Source of the DNA: Inquilinus sp. Marseille-Q2685
Lineage (GTDB): Bacteria; Pseudomonadota; Alphaproteobacteria; DSM-16000; Inquilinaceae
NCBI RefSeq assembly: GCF_916619195.1
Contig: NZ_CAKAKL010000005.1
Location: 1-64,000 of the forward strand
DNA length: 64,000 nucleotides
Direction: 5' to 3'
Below the pieces are notes generated by a model. The model was not told the origin of the DNA and ran no database searches. It saw only the letters and a program-made list of their open reading frames with translations. The position numbers and the translations under genes were made by a program. Of this stretch, positions 1-9,355 are shown one piece after another (the first letter of the stretch is position 1; each line of letters opens with the position of its first letter).

Positions 1-1526
<1,526 letters not shown>

Positions 1527-1544
1527 GAAACCAGCATAGCCACT

Positions 1545-1571
1545 TTGACAGGTTTCAGCGAGACCTATATT
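1545..1571 (+). promoter_or_regulatory. Candidate promoter with internal inverted repeat upstream of the EamA gene
   Basis: TTGACA at 1545-1550 and TATATT at 1566-1571 form a -35/-10 pair with a short 15-base spacer. The spacer, 1551-1565, is itself an imperfect inverted repeat: GGTTTC, AGC, GAGACC. An operator lying exactly between the two hexamers fits repression by the divergently encoded CGNR protein. The hexamers and repeat are visible; the regulator assignment is inference. Confidence 0.5.
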
Positions 1572-1602
1572 GTTACCGGCAAACGTCAAAAAGGTGGTTA
1601 CG

Positions 1603-2484
1603 ATGCGCTGGAACGCCCTCGGCCAGCTTTACGCCGGCGTCGGCCTGTCGGGGATCGGGCCGATCCTGATCCGCCTCAGTCCGGTCGACCCGGCGGCCAC
1701 CGCCTTCTGGCGCCTGACGCTGAGCTGCATTCCGGCTGCTGTGACGGCCTGGCGGTCGCCCGGCATGCCGGCGGGGGACATCGGCCTGGCCCTGCTGGCC
1801 GGGGTGATGCTGGCGGCCGACCTGGTGCTGTGGAACGCCTCGATCGTGCGCACCAGCGTGCTCGAGGCGACGCTGCTGGTGATGATCTATCCGCTGCTGG
1901 TGGCGCTGCTGCCGGCGCTGTGGCTGCGCCGCCGCCCGGACCGCCAGGTGGTCGGCGGCGGCCTGGTCGCCTTCCTCGGCATCGCCGTCCTGGCCGGGGC
2001 CCGCGGCACGGCCGGCGGCGACCTGCTGGGCAACGGCATGGCGCTGCTGGCCGCCCTGTTCTACGCCGTCTGCTTCCTGATTTCGGCGACGCTGTGCCGG
2101 CGGCAGGATGCCGCCGCCGTCACCCTCTGGACCCTGGTCGGGGCCACGCTGGGCGCCCTGCCGGTGGCGCTGCTGCAGGACCGGATCCTGCCGCAGGATC
2201 CCTCCGGCTGGCTGAACCTGGCGGCCCAGGCGCTGATCGCCTTCGCCGCCCAGATCCTGGTCGCCCGCGCGCTGCGCACGCTCGACGCCGGCTTCTCCGC
2301 CATCGCCGGCTACGGCCAGCCGGTGGTGGCGACGCTGCTGGCCTGGCCGATCCTCGGCCAGGCGCCGCAGGCCGTCGCCCTGATCGGCAGCGTCTTCATC
2401 GTCGCCGGCATCGTCCTGGCCGGCCGGGGCGAGGCCGAACCGGCCGCGCCGGCCCGGCCGGGGGCTGCGGAACCGGCACGCTGA
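1603..2484 (+). CDS. EamA/DMT-superfamily inner-membrane transporter
   Basis: 293 residues with about ten hydrophobic segments and two internally similar halves, as in EamA (drug/metabolite) exporters. Hydrophobic segments are seen around LYAGVGLSGIGPILIRL, the LLAGVMLAADLVLW region, LLVMIYPLLVALLPALW, and in the second half FAAQILVARALRTLDAGF and VALIGSVFIVAGIVLAG. Its substrate cannot be told from sequence. The ATG at 1603 is chosen because AAGGTGG (1591-1597) sits just ahead of it; the in-frame TTG at 1570 lies inside the promoter. It probably exports a compound sensed by the divergent CGNR regulator (inference). Confidence 0.88.
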   Translation: MRWNALGQLYAGVGLSGIGPILIRLSPVDPAATAFWRLTLSCIPAAVTAWRSPGMPAGDIGLALLAGVMLAADLVLWNASIVRTSVLEATLLVMIYPLLVALLPALWLRRRPDRQVVGGGLVAFLGIAVLAGARGTAGGDLLGNGMALLAALFYAVCFLISATLCRRQDAAAVTLWTLVGATLGALPVALLQDRILPQDPSGWLNLAAQALIAFAAQILVARALRTLDAGFSAIAGYGQPVVATLLAWPILGQAPQAVALIGSVFIVAGIVLAGRGEAEPAAPARPGAAEPAR

Positions 2485-2523
2485 GCTATCGACGGCGCCG
2501 GCCTTCCGGCCGATGATGCCGGC

Positions 2524-3216
2524 ATGACCGACGCCGAGATGCTGGATTCGCCGGAGGACGCCGGCGCCGCCCTGGACACGCCGCGGCCGAGCGCGGGCAG
2601 CCGCCTGCGCCGGGCCCGCGAGGCGCAGATCCTGGACGCCGCCGAGGGCGTGTTCGCCGAGGCCGGCTTCTCCGGCGCCACCATGCAAGGCATCGCCGAG
2701 CGCGCCGGCCTGCCCAAGGCCAATGTCCATTACTATTTCGGCACCAAGGAGGCGCTGTACCGCGCCGTGCTGGCCCGCATCCTCGACCTCTGGGTCGACG
2801 CCTTCGACCATCTGGTGCCGGAGCGCGACCCGGCGGAGGCGCTGGCCGCCTACATCCGCGACAAGATGCGCTGGTCGCGCAGCCGGCCGCTGGCGTCGAA
2901 GGTGTTCGCCAACGAGATCATCCACGGCGCGCCGCAGGTCGCCGACTACCTGTCGGGCAAGCTGAAGCGGACGATCGACGAGAAGGCGCGGGTGATCGAG
3001 GGCTGGATCGCCGCCGGCCGGATGGCGCCGGTCGACCCGCGGCACCTGGTCTTCACCCTATGGGCCGCGACCCAGACCTATGCCGATTTCGAGGCCCAGA
3101 TCCGGGCCGTGCTGGGGCGCGAGGCGATGGACGACGACGTGTTCCTGGTCGCCGGCCGGCACGTCACCGGCCTGATCCTGCGCGGCTGCGGCCTGAAGCC
3201 GCCACGCGGCGGCTGA
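2524..3216 (+). CDS. TetR-family regulator, RutR-like
   Basis: 230 residues. After an unconserved 25-residue N-terminus comes the TetR helix-turn-helix: ILDAAEGVFAEAGFSGATMQ, then IAERAGLPKANVHYYFGTKE. The C-terminal two thirds (RDKMRWSRSRPLASKVFANEIIHGAP and HLVFTLWAATQTYADFEAQI) resemble the RutR/YcdC ligand-binding domain, whose E. coli member senses pyrimidines. No rut or pyrimidine-catabolism genes lie next to it, so the ligand is unknown. It follows the EamA gene by 39 bases on the same strand and may share its transcript. Confidence 0.85.
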   Translation: MTDAEMLDSPEDAGAALDTPRPSAGSRLRRAREAQILDAAEGVFAEAGFSGATMQGIAERAGLPKANVHYYFGTKEALYRAVLARILDLWVDAFDHLVPERDPAEALAAYIRDKMRWSRSRPLASKVFANEIIHGAPQVADYLSGKLKRTIDEKARVIEGWIAAGRMAPVDPRHLVFTLWAATQTYADFEAQIRAVLGREAMDDDVFLVAGRHVTGLILRGCGLKPPRGG

Positions 3217-3263
3217 TCGACGCGTCCGTGGCGGCGCGCGCCGCTTTGCGCTAAGGATGGGCC

Positions 3264-3869
3264 ATGCATCCGCGACTCCTCGCCCCCCTGGCCCTGTTCG
3301 CCCTCGCCGCCTGTGCCGCCGAGCCGCACCAGCCCGCGCTGCCGCCCGATGTGCTGCAAAGCGGCGCCGTCCAGGGCGAAGCCGGGTTCGACCGGAGCCG
3401 CGGCGAGGCGCTGCTGGCCCAGGCCAGGGCCGCCGAGGCCCGCAACCCCGGCGAGGCCAAGAGCCTGTACCGCCAGGCCGGGATGGCCTGGCCGGACCTG
3501 GCTGACGCCTGGGACGGGCTGAAGCGGGTGTCGGCCCAGCAGAACGACGCGGCCGAGGCCAAGGCCGCCGGCTTCATGGCCGAGCGGGTGAAGCTGTATC
3601 CCGGCACGGCCATCGCCTCGCAGCGCGAGGTCAATGTCGCGCTGCAGAGCTACATCCAGGCCCAGACGAAGCAGCCGACCGACGGGCCGGAGCAGCTGGC
3701 TTACGCCAAGCGGCTGGGCGCGTTCTACGACGCGCAGTATGCGCTCGGCGGCTTCTACACCCGGGAGAAGGATTTCGGGAACATCGAGGCCCACGACATC
3801 CCGGCGGTGGCGCTGACCGGCGGCGGCATCATCGGCTACGGCGCCAGCATGGCGACCAAGTTCGAATAG
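3264..3869 (+). CDS. Hypothetical lipoprotein
   Basis: 201 residues with a clear lipoprotein signal peptide, MHPRLLAPLALFALAACAAE: the lipobox LAAC puts the lipidated Cys at residue 17. The mature part has a helical region (EALLAQARAAEARNPGEAKSLYRQAGMAWPDLADAWDGL) that looks like a degenerate TPR. The Gly-rich end is IPAVALTGGGIIGYGASMATKFE. It should be anchored in the cell envelope. I recognise no family beyond this. It converges with the protease gene 15 bases downstream. Confidence 0.75.
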   Translation: MHPRLLAPLALFALAACAAEPHQPALPPDVLQSGAVQGEAGFDRSRGEALLAQARAAEARNPGEAKSLYRQAGMAWPDLADAWDGLKRVSAQQNDAAEAKAAGFMAERVKLYPGTAIASQREVNVALQSYIQAQTKQPTDGPEQLAYAKRLGAFYDAQYALGGFYTREKDFGNIEAHDIPAVALTGGGIIGYGASMATKFE

Positions 3870-3884
3870 CCGCCGCCAGTAGAC

Positions 3885-4904
3885 TCAGCCCGCCCGCTCG
3901 CGCGGCGTCACCGACACCTCCCGCACCCGGCCGTCGCGCAGCAGGCGCAGGACGGTAGCCACGCCGACCCGCTCGGACCCGAGCAGCCGGTGCAGCGCGT
4001 CGACGCCGTCGACCGGATGGCCGTCGATCGCCAGGATCACGTCGCCGACGCGCAGCGCCGCGGCACCGGCGCCGCCTTGCAGCAGCTCCGCCACCCGCAC
4101 GCCGCCGGCGGCCGGCAGGCCGAGCGCCAGCTGCATCGGCCGCGGCAGCCGCACCGTCTGCGCGGCGATGCCGAGCGAGGCGCGCCGCACCCGGCCGTGG
4201 CGGATGATCTCCGACGCCACCAGCAGGGCGGTGTCGCTGCCGATGGCGAAGCACAGCCCCTGGGCGCCGGCGATCATCGCGGTGTTGATGCCGACCACCC
4301 GGCCCAGCGCGTCGACCAGCGGACCGCCGCTGTTGCCGGGGTTCAGCGCAGCGTCGGTCTGCAACACGCCGTCGATCAGGCGGCCGGACCGGCCGCGCAG
4401 CGACCGGCCGAGGGCGCTGACCACGCCGGCCGTCACCGTCGCCTCGAAGCCGAGCGGGTTGCCGATCGCGACCACCAGCTGGCCGACCTGCAGCGCGGCG
4501 GAGGAGCCGAGCGGCGCCCAGCCGGGCACGCTGTCGTGCAGGCGCAGGACCGCGAGATCGGTGTCCGGGTCCTCGCCGACCGGCCAGGCCACGACGCTGC
4601 GGCCGTCGCTGAGCGTGGCGGTGATCGACACCGCGCCGTGCACCACATGGCTGTTGGTCAGGACGAAGCCGTCCGGGGTGAAGATCACGCCCGACCCGCT
4701 GCCCTGCGGCACCGGCGCGCCGTCCGGCCCCTTGCCGGAGACGCGGAGATGCACGACCGAGGGCGCGGCGGCGCGCACGGCGTCGATCACGGTGCGGGAA
4801 TAGGCGTCGAGCGCGTCGGCCCCTGCAGGGGCGGCGGACAGGGTCGAAGCCTCGGGCCCCGGCGCCGGGGCGTCGAGGAGGAAGCGGGTTTCGTAGCCGG
4901 GCAT
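3885..4904 (-). CDS. HtrA/DegP-like S1C serine protease with one PDZ domain, no visible signal peptide
   Basis: 339 residues. The trypsin-like domain carries His in LTNSHVVHG, Asp in DPDTDLAVLRL and the nucleophile Ser in NPGNSGGPL, so the catalytic triad is complete. A single PDZ domain follows, with GGVRVAELLQGGAGAAALRVGDVILAIDG. The chosen start (MPGYETRFLLDAP) leads directly into a helical linker with no hydrophobic signal. Upstream extensions in frame are Arg-rich and unconvincing. Most HtrA proteins are periplasmic, so the lack of an export signal is notable: the enzyme is either cytoplasmic or mis-started. It is divergent from the Lrp-type regulator at 5098. Confidence 0.85.
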   Translation of the reverse strand: MPGYETRFLLDAPAPGPEASTLSAAPAGADALDAYSRTVIDAVRAAAPSVVHLRVSGKGPDGAPVPQGSGSGVIFTPDGFVLTNSHVVHGAVSITATLSDGRSVVAWPVGEDPDTDLAVLRLHDSVPGWAPLGSSAALQVGQLVVAIGNPLGFEATVTAGVVSALGRSLRGRSGRLIDGVLQTDAALNPGNSGGPLVDALGRVVGINTAMIAGAQGLCFAIGSDTALLVASEIIRHGRVRRASLGIAAQTVRLPRPMQLALGLPAAGGVRVAELLQGGAGAAALRVGDVILAIDGHPVDGVDALHRLLGSERVGVATVLRLLRDGRVREVSVTPRERAG

Positions 4905-5097
4905 GGCAGGACCTTGGGAGCGGAAGAGGCGGCGCCAGCCGGTGCGCCCCGTTTGCCAAGATGTGGGCATGCCGGGAGGAGAACCCAAGGGGAACAACGA
5001 CAGCCCACCCGCCGGCTGACGAAGGCGGCGGTTCCGGCGTATCGTCCGGCCGCGGCATGCGCGATTCGCGCAGCGACCACGGCGAGGATGCCCGGAC

Positions 5098-5577
5098 ATG
5101 GCGACGGACGCGCTGGATGGCTTCGACTGGCGGATCCTGGCCGCCCTGCAGGACGACGCACGGATGAGCAACATCGCCCTGGCCGAACGCGTCCTGCTGT
5201 CGCCGTCGCAATGCGCCCGGCGGCTGCAGCGGCTGGAGGAGGCCGGGGTGATCCGCGGCTATGCGGCGTTGCTGGACCCCGACCGCATCGGCCTGTCGGT
5301 GGCCGCCTACATCTCGATCACGCTGGAGAAGCACGGCGCCTTCACCGCCGAGGCCTTCCGCGAGGCGGTGCAGCGCCATCCCGAGATCGTCGAATGCTGC
5401 GCCGTGACCGGCGACGCCGATTACGAGCTGCGCGTGGTTGCCCCCGACCTGAAGGACCTGTCGCGCTTCATCATGGACAGCCTGATGCGGATCGACGGCG
5501 TCTCCGCCATCCGCTCGCGCATCGTGCTCGACACCATCAAGGACAGCCGCCGCCTGCCGCTGCCGCCCGCACCCTGA
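5098..5577 (+). CDS. Lrp/AsnC-family transcriptional regulator
   Basis: 159 residues. The N-terminal winged helix-turn-helix is typical (LDGFDWRILAALQDDARMSN, IALAERVLLSPSQCARRLQR, LEEAGVIRGYAALLDPDRIGL). The C-terminal RAM/AsnC effector domain includes VVECCAVTGDADYELRV-like residues. Members of the family respond to amino acids and often regulate a neighbouring gene. The neighbours here are the divergent HtrA-like protease and a downstream cyclophilin, neither of which identifies a ligand. Confidence 0.9.
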   Translation: MATDALDGFDWRILAALQDDARMSNIALAERVLLSPSQCARRLQRLEEAGVIRGYAALLDPDRIGLSVAAYISITLEKHGAFTAEAFREAVQRHPEIVECCAVTGDADYELRVVAPDLKDLSRFIMDSLMRIDGVSAIRSRIVLDTIKDSRRLPLPPAP

Positions 5578-5667
5578 GGAGGGCCGCATGCCGCACCGGG
5601 TTGTGCCCGGGCGCGACCCGTGCTTGTTTCTCGCCACTTCTCGCGACCCGTCCGGAGCGCCCAGCGC

Positions 5668-6198
5668 ATGACGCGTTTCTTCCAACTTCTCGGGAGTCTT
5701 CTCCTCGCCATGGCCATCACCCAAGGGGCTTCGGCCCGCGACCTCGAAAACACGCTCTATCTCGACCTGACCTACGGCCGGGTGGTGATCGAGCTGCGCC
5801 CCGACCTGGCGCCGAAGCATGTCGCCCGAATCAAGGAGCTCGTGCGGCAGGGCTTCTATAACGGCATCAAGTTCCACCGCGTGATCGAGGGCTTCATGGC
5901 CCAGACCGGCGACCCGACCGGCACCGGCATGGGCGGCTCCGGCCAGAAGATCGACGCCGAGTTCAGCCAGGAGCCGTTCAAGCGCGGCACCGTCGGCATG
6001 GCCCGGGCGCAGAGCCCGAACAGCGCCGACAGCCAGTTCTTCATCATGTTCGCCAATGGCGACTTCCTGAACGGCCAGTACACGGTGTGGGGCCAGGTGG
6101 TCGAGGGCATGGAGTTCGTCGACAAGATCAAGCGCGGCGAGCCGCCGGCCAACCCGGACACGATCGTCAAGCTGCAGGTCGCGGCCGACGCCCAATAA
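5668..6198 (+). CDS. Periplasmic peptidyl-prolyl cis-trans isomerase, cyclophilin type
   Basis: 176 residues. A signal peptide (MTRFFQLLGSLLLAMAITQGASA) precedes a short cyclophilin domain. Diagnostic segments are FHRVIEGFMAQTGDPTGTGMG, the FKRGTVGMARA strand and SADSQFFIMF, which carry the Arg, Phe, Met and Gln active-site residues of cyclophilins. It catalyses proline isomerisation during folding of exported proteins. The ATG at 5668 starts exactly at the signal peptide; the in-frame extension back to 5620 is not conserved-looking. Confidence 0.93.
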   Translation: MTRFFQLLGSLLLAMAITQGASARDLENTLYLDLTYGRVVIELRPDLAPKHVARIKELVRQGFYNGIKFHRVIEGFMAQTGDPTGTGMGGSGQKIDAEFSQEPFKRGTVGMARAQSPNSADSQFFIMFANGDFLNGQYTVWGQVVEGMEFVDKIKRGEPPANPDTIVKLQVAADAQ

Positions 6199-6217
6199 GA
6201 GAAGGTCTCGACAGTCT

Positions 6218-6247
6218 CTGGATGCCCGGGTCAAGCCTGGGCATGAC
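6218..6247. repeat. Half-unit of a dispersed palindromic intergenic repeat
   Basis: The segment begins CTGGATGCCCGGGTCAAG and ends GGGCATGAC. It matches the left half of the two full units at 11459-11534 and 59308-59383, with one mismatch in the stem. It lies just after the cyclophilin stop codon. Confidence 0.75.
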
Positions 6248-6282
6248 AATTCGAGGTCACTGGAACTGATCCAGATCGAGAA

Positions 6283-6309
6283 GAAGCCCGGCCCCTGTGG
6301 CCGGGCTTC
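6283..6309. terminator. Bidirectional stem-loop between convergent genes
   Basis: An 11-base-pair perfect stem (GAAGCCCGGCC with GGCCGGGCTTC) closes a five-base loop. It sits between the convergent cyclophilin (ends 6198) and chorismate-lyase-like gene (ends 6316). The minus-strand side is followed by TTCTC. It probably ends transcription from both sides. Confidence 0.7.
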
Positions 6310-6315
6310 TGCGTT

Positions 6316-7023
6316 TCAGCGGAAGCGGAAGGCGATCAGCGGCATCTTGTAGGTCTCGCGCACCTCGGAGATCGGCTTGCCGTCCTGGCGCAGCACCAGG
6401 GCGCGGTTCTCGAACAGCGAGGCCGCCGGATCATAGGTCGGGGCCGGCGCCCCGGCGGCCCAGGCGGCCAGCCGGTCCGCCGGCATCCGCTCCCACCCCT
6501 CCGGCAGGGCCTGCCACAGCACGGTGGAGGACAGGGTGCGGCGCGACGGCCCGAGCGGCCGGATGGCGCGGCCGAAGGGCGTGTCGGTCCCGGTCAGCAC
6601 CGTGTTGATCTCCGGCGTCAGCCGGTTCGGCAGGTACCAGTTGTCGGCTTCGGACAGCACCTGGTCGCCGCAGACCAGCCGGACCCGGCGATAGACCACC
6701 GGCTCGGCGGGGGCGGGGATCTCCAGCTCCCGGCGCTGCTGGGCGGTCAGCGGCACGTCGCCGGGCACGCGTTTCGCCACGATCTTGGCCGCGGCGGCCA
6801 GCCCGTAGCGGCCGCACCACTCCTCCAGGAACAGGGTGGCGCTGTCGGTGGCGCCGAGCCCGGCGCGCAGCGACTGCACCAGCGCGGTCAGCGCCAGCCG
6901 GTCGGACAGGGCGGCGGCGCCGGCCTCCTGGCCGGCCGCGACCTCGGCCCGCACCAGGGCGAGCGGCGCGGTCAGCGCCAGGGCCGCAGCGGCGGCGACG
7001 ATCGGCAGGCGGCGTACCATCAT
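6316..7023 (-). CDS. Exported chorismate-lyase-like (UbiC-fold) protein
   Basis: 235 residues. The N-terminal signal peptide (MMVRRLPIVAAAAALALTAP) is followed by a domain resembling chorismate lyase/UTRA-type proteins: ATLFLEEWCGRYGL, YRRVRLVCGDQVLSEADNWY, PNRLTPEINTVLTGTDTPFG and IRPLGPSRRTL. UbiC converts chorismate to 4-hydroxybenzoate in the cytoplasm; an exported version would need another role, so function is uncertain. Two adjacent ATGs (7023 and 7020) follow GAGGAG. The second has better spacing. Confidence 0.65.
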   Translation of the reverse strand: MMVRRLPIVAAAAALALTAPLALVRAEVAAGQEAGAAALSDRLALTALVQSLRAGLGATDSATLFLEEWCGRYGLAAAAKIVAKRVPGDVPLTAQQRRELEIPAPAEPVVYRRVRLVCGDQVLSEADNWYLPNRLTPEINTVLTGTDTPFGRAIRPLGPSRRTLSSTVLWQALPEGWERMPADRLAAWAAGAPAPTYDPAASLFENRALVLRQDGKPISEVRETYKMPLIAFRFR

Positions 7024-7198
7024 CTCCTCATTGCGGCGGGCCGTATCATCTCGGGCCGGCCGCAACCGGCCGGGGGCGGCACGGCGCAGGAGGGCTGCAT
7101 AGCCGCCGGAAGGCGCCACGGCAATCCGCCGCAGGAGGGCTTGCCCGCGGCGGCGGAGCGGGCTGGGCTGGAGCATCTGGCCCGACCGGAGACCCGCC

Positions 7199-8173
7199 AT
7201 GCCCACCCTGTACGACCGCGCCCTGGTCTGGGACGCGCATAGCTGCCTGCCGCTGGTCCCTGACGCGGACGTGTCGCTGCTGGCCCGGCACAAGGCGGCC
7301 GGGATCGACTACGTCTCGATCAACATCGGCATGGACATGACGCCGCTGGAGACGGTGATCCGCACCACCGCCCGTTTCCGCGACTGGATCCGCCGCCATC
7401 CGGAGGACTACGTGCTGGCCGGCGGCGTCGCCGAGATCCGCGCCGCCAAGGCCGCCGGGCGCCTGGCCGTCAGCTTCGACCTGGAGGGAGCGCTGCCGCT
7501 GATGGGCGACCTGGCGATGGTCGGCCTATACCACGATCTCGGGGTCCGCCAGATCCACTTCGCCTATAATCGCAACAACCTGGCGGCGGGCGGCTGCCAT
7601 GACCGGGACATCCCCCTGCCCGCGTTCGGCCGCGACCTGGTGGCAGAGATCAACCGCATCGGCATGCTGCTCGACTGCTCGCACACCGGGCACTGCAGCA
7701 GCCTGGACATCATGGCGGCCTCGACCCGGCCGGTGGTGTTCAGCCACGCCAATCCGCGCGCCCTGATCGACCATCCGCGCAACATCACCGACGAGCAGAT
7801 CCGCGCCTGCGCCGCCACCGGCGGGGTGGTCGGCATCAACGGCATCAGCCTGTTCCTGGGCGATGCGAGGAGCGAGACCGTGGCCCGGCACATCGACCAT
7901 ATCGCCCAGCTGGTCGGCGCCGCCCATGCCGGCATCGGTCTCGACTTCCTGTTCGCGCCGGACGTCGACGACGCGCCGCCCGGCCGCGACCGCGACTATT
8001 GGTGGCCGCCCGAGGCCGGCTACGGCAGCGCCCACAGCGCCATCGCCCTGGTGCAGCCCGAGCAGCTGCCGGAGGTGGCGGAGATCCTGCTGCGCCGCGG
8101 CTACGGCGAGGCCGATGTGCTGGGCATCCTCGGCGGCAACTTCCTGCGGGCTGCGGAAGCGGCGTGGGGATAG
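7199..8173 (+). CDS. Membrane-dipeptidase-type metallopeptidase (M19)
   Basis: 324 residues, covering the whole M19 amidohydrolase domain. The N-terminal metal motif reads WDAHSC where the family has DGHxD. The bridging Glu lies in SFDLEGALPLMGDL. The His ligands lie in LLDCSHTGHCSSL and VFSHANPRAL. Downstream is HIDHIAQLVGAAHAGIGLDF, and the C-terminus is GEADVLGILGGNFLR, a family hallmark. It hydrolyses dipeptides or related amides, probably in the cytoplasm since no signal peptide is present. It converges with dmeF, with 1 base between stops. Confidence 0.92.
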   Translation: MPTLYDRALVWDAHSCLPLVPDADVSLLARHKAAGIDYVSINIGMDMTPLETVIRTTARFRDWIRRHPEDYVLAGGVAEIRAAKAAGRLAVSFDLEGALPLMGDLAMVGLYHDLGVRQIHFAYNRNNLAAGGCHDRDIPLPAFGRDLVAEINRIGMLLDCSHTGHCSSLDIMAASTRPVVFSHANPRALIDHPRNITDEQIRACAATGGVVGINGISLFLGDARSETVARHIDHIAQLVGAAHAGIGLDFLFAPDVDDAPPGRDRDYWWPPEAGYGSAHSAIALVQPEQLPEVAEILLRRGYGEADVLGILGGNFLRAAEAAWG

Positions 8174-8174
8174 A

Positions 8175-9137
8175 TCACGACGCCGCCGCGTGGTGCTCGC
8201 AGCGGTTCACTTCGACGGTGACATGCGACAGGCCGGCCAGCCCGCCGAGCCGGGCCTTGTACTGCGCCGGCGGCAGCGGCCGATCGCTGACCAGAGCGAC
8301 GATCGCGGCCGCGTGGCCGGGGCCGACGCGCCAGAGATGCAGGTCGGCGATGCGGTCGCCCCCGGTCTCGAGCCGATCACGGATCGACTCGGCCAGGCCC
8401 GGATCGGGCACGGTGTCGAGCAGCACCGCGCCGGAATCGCGCAGCAGGCCCCAGGACCAGCGCGCGATCATGACGCCGCCGACGATGCCCATCAGCGCGT
8501 CCATCCAGGCCCAGCCGTAGATGCGGCCGGCGAGCAGGCCGAGGATGGCGCCGACCGAGGTCACGGCATCGGCCAGCACATGGAAATAGGCCGCCCGCAG
8601 ATTGTGGTCGCGGTCGTGATGCCCGTGGGCGTGGTGGTGATCGTGATCATGGTGGTGACCGTGATCGTGATGATGGTGGTCGTCGTCGTGCAGCAGCCAG
8701 GCGCTGGCGATGTTGACGGCGAGGCCGACCGCGGCGATGACGATCGCCTCGTCATAGGCGATGGCGACCGGGTTCAGCAGGCGCAGCACCGATTCCCAGC
8801 CGATGCCGACCGACACCACCGCCAGCACCAGGGCGCTGGCGAAGCCGGCGAGGTCGCCCAGCTTGCCGGTGCCGAAGGCGAAGCGCGGGTCGCGGGCATG
8901 GCGGCGGGCATAGCGATAGGCCAGCGCGGCGACGCCGAGCGCCCCGGCATGGGTGGCCATGTGCAGCCCGTCGGCCAGGAGCGCCATCGAGCCGAAGGCG
9001 AGGCCGCCGAGGATCTCGGCCACCATCATCGCCGCGGTCAGCGCCACCACCCAGCGGGTGCGGCGCTCGTTGCGGGCGTGGTCGGCGCCAAGAAAAAGGT
9101 GGTCGTGCCGCCAGTCGTCGAGGGAATGGCTGTGCAT
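8175..9137 (-). CDS. dmeF: Cation diffusion facilitator, Co/Ni-type efflux protein DmeF
   Basis: 320 residues. The CDF domain has six membrane segments, with metal-site Asp/His pairs in LLADGLHMATHAG and YFHVLADAVTSVGA. Between segments IV and V is a loop of about 30 residues that is almost entirely His and Asp, and the N-terminus is also His-rich (MHSHSLDDWRHDHLFLG). This pattern fits DmeF, which exports cobalt and nickel in Rhizobium and Cupriavidus relatives. It is the last gene of an operon that begins with a DmeR-type repressor and a small ORF, so metal-induced expression is expected. Confidence 0.88.
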   Translation of the reverse strand: MHSHSLDDWRHDHLFLGADHARNERRTRWVVALTAAMMVAEILGGLAFGSMALLADGLHMATHAGALGVAALAYRYARRHARDPRFAFGTGKLGDLAGFASALVLAVVSVGIGWESVLRLLNPVAIAYDEAIVIAAVGLAVNIASAWLLHDDDHHHHDHGHHHDHDHHHAHGHHDRDHNLRAAYFHVLADAVTSVGAILGLLAGRIYGWAWMDALMGIVGGVMIARWSWGLLRDSGAVLLDTVPDPGLAESIRDRLETGGDRIADLHLWRVGPGHAAAIVALVSDRPLPPAQYKARLGGLAGLSHVTVEVNRCEHHAAAS

Positions 9138-9152
9138 CGCCGCCTCCAGGGT

Positions 9153-9338
9153 TCAGTGGAGAAGGAGCTGGGCCGGATGGCCGGTCCAGTCGCGGACGTC
9201 CCGCGTGGCGACCGCGACCGGCACATCCGGATGGTTGTGGCGGTACAGGGTCAGCGCGGCCTCGAAGGCCCATTCCGGCGGTTCGGCCCGGGCGCAGAGC
9301 TCGCGATAGACCCGTTCGACGGCGACGCGACAGCACAT
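9153..9338 (-). CDS. 61-residue protein between dmeR and dmeF, function unknown
   Basis: The ORF MCCRVAVERVYRELCARAEP continues with PPEWAFEAALTLYRHNHPD and ends WTGHPAQLLLH. It starts 17 bases after the dmeR stop and ends 15 bases before the dmeF start on the same strand. This close packing supports a real gene even though the Shine-Dalgarno is weak. Three Cys and three His in a short soluble helical protein could bind metal, but no known motif is present. It could be a metallochaperone or an accessory of the exporter; both are guesses. Confidence 0.6.
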   Translation of the reverse strand: MCCRVAVERVYRELCARAEPPEWAFEAALTLYRHNHPDVPVAVATRDVRDWTGHPAQLLLH

Positions 9339-9355
9339 GATGGTCTCGTTGGCCT

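Noticed and set aside
2524-3216. Possible pyrimidine-utilisation (rut) regulon because of RutR-like and RutE-like genes in the window
   Set aside because: The two genes are 47 kb apart, and no rutA, B, C, D, F or G gene is near either one.
3829-6249. Very long minus-strand open frame (806 codons)
   Set aside because: It crosses the HtrA-like protease in another frame and runs antisense to the Lrp-type and cyclophilin genes. Composition is His/Arg/Gly-rich low complexity, typical of GC-rich shadows.
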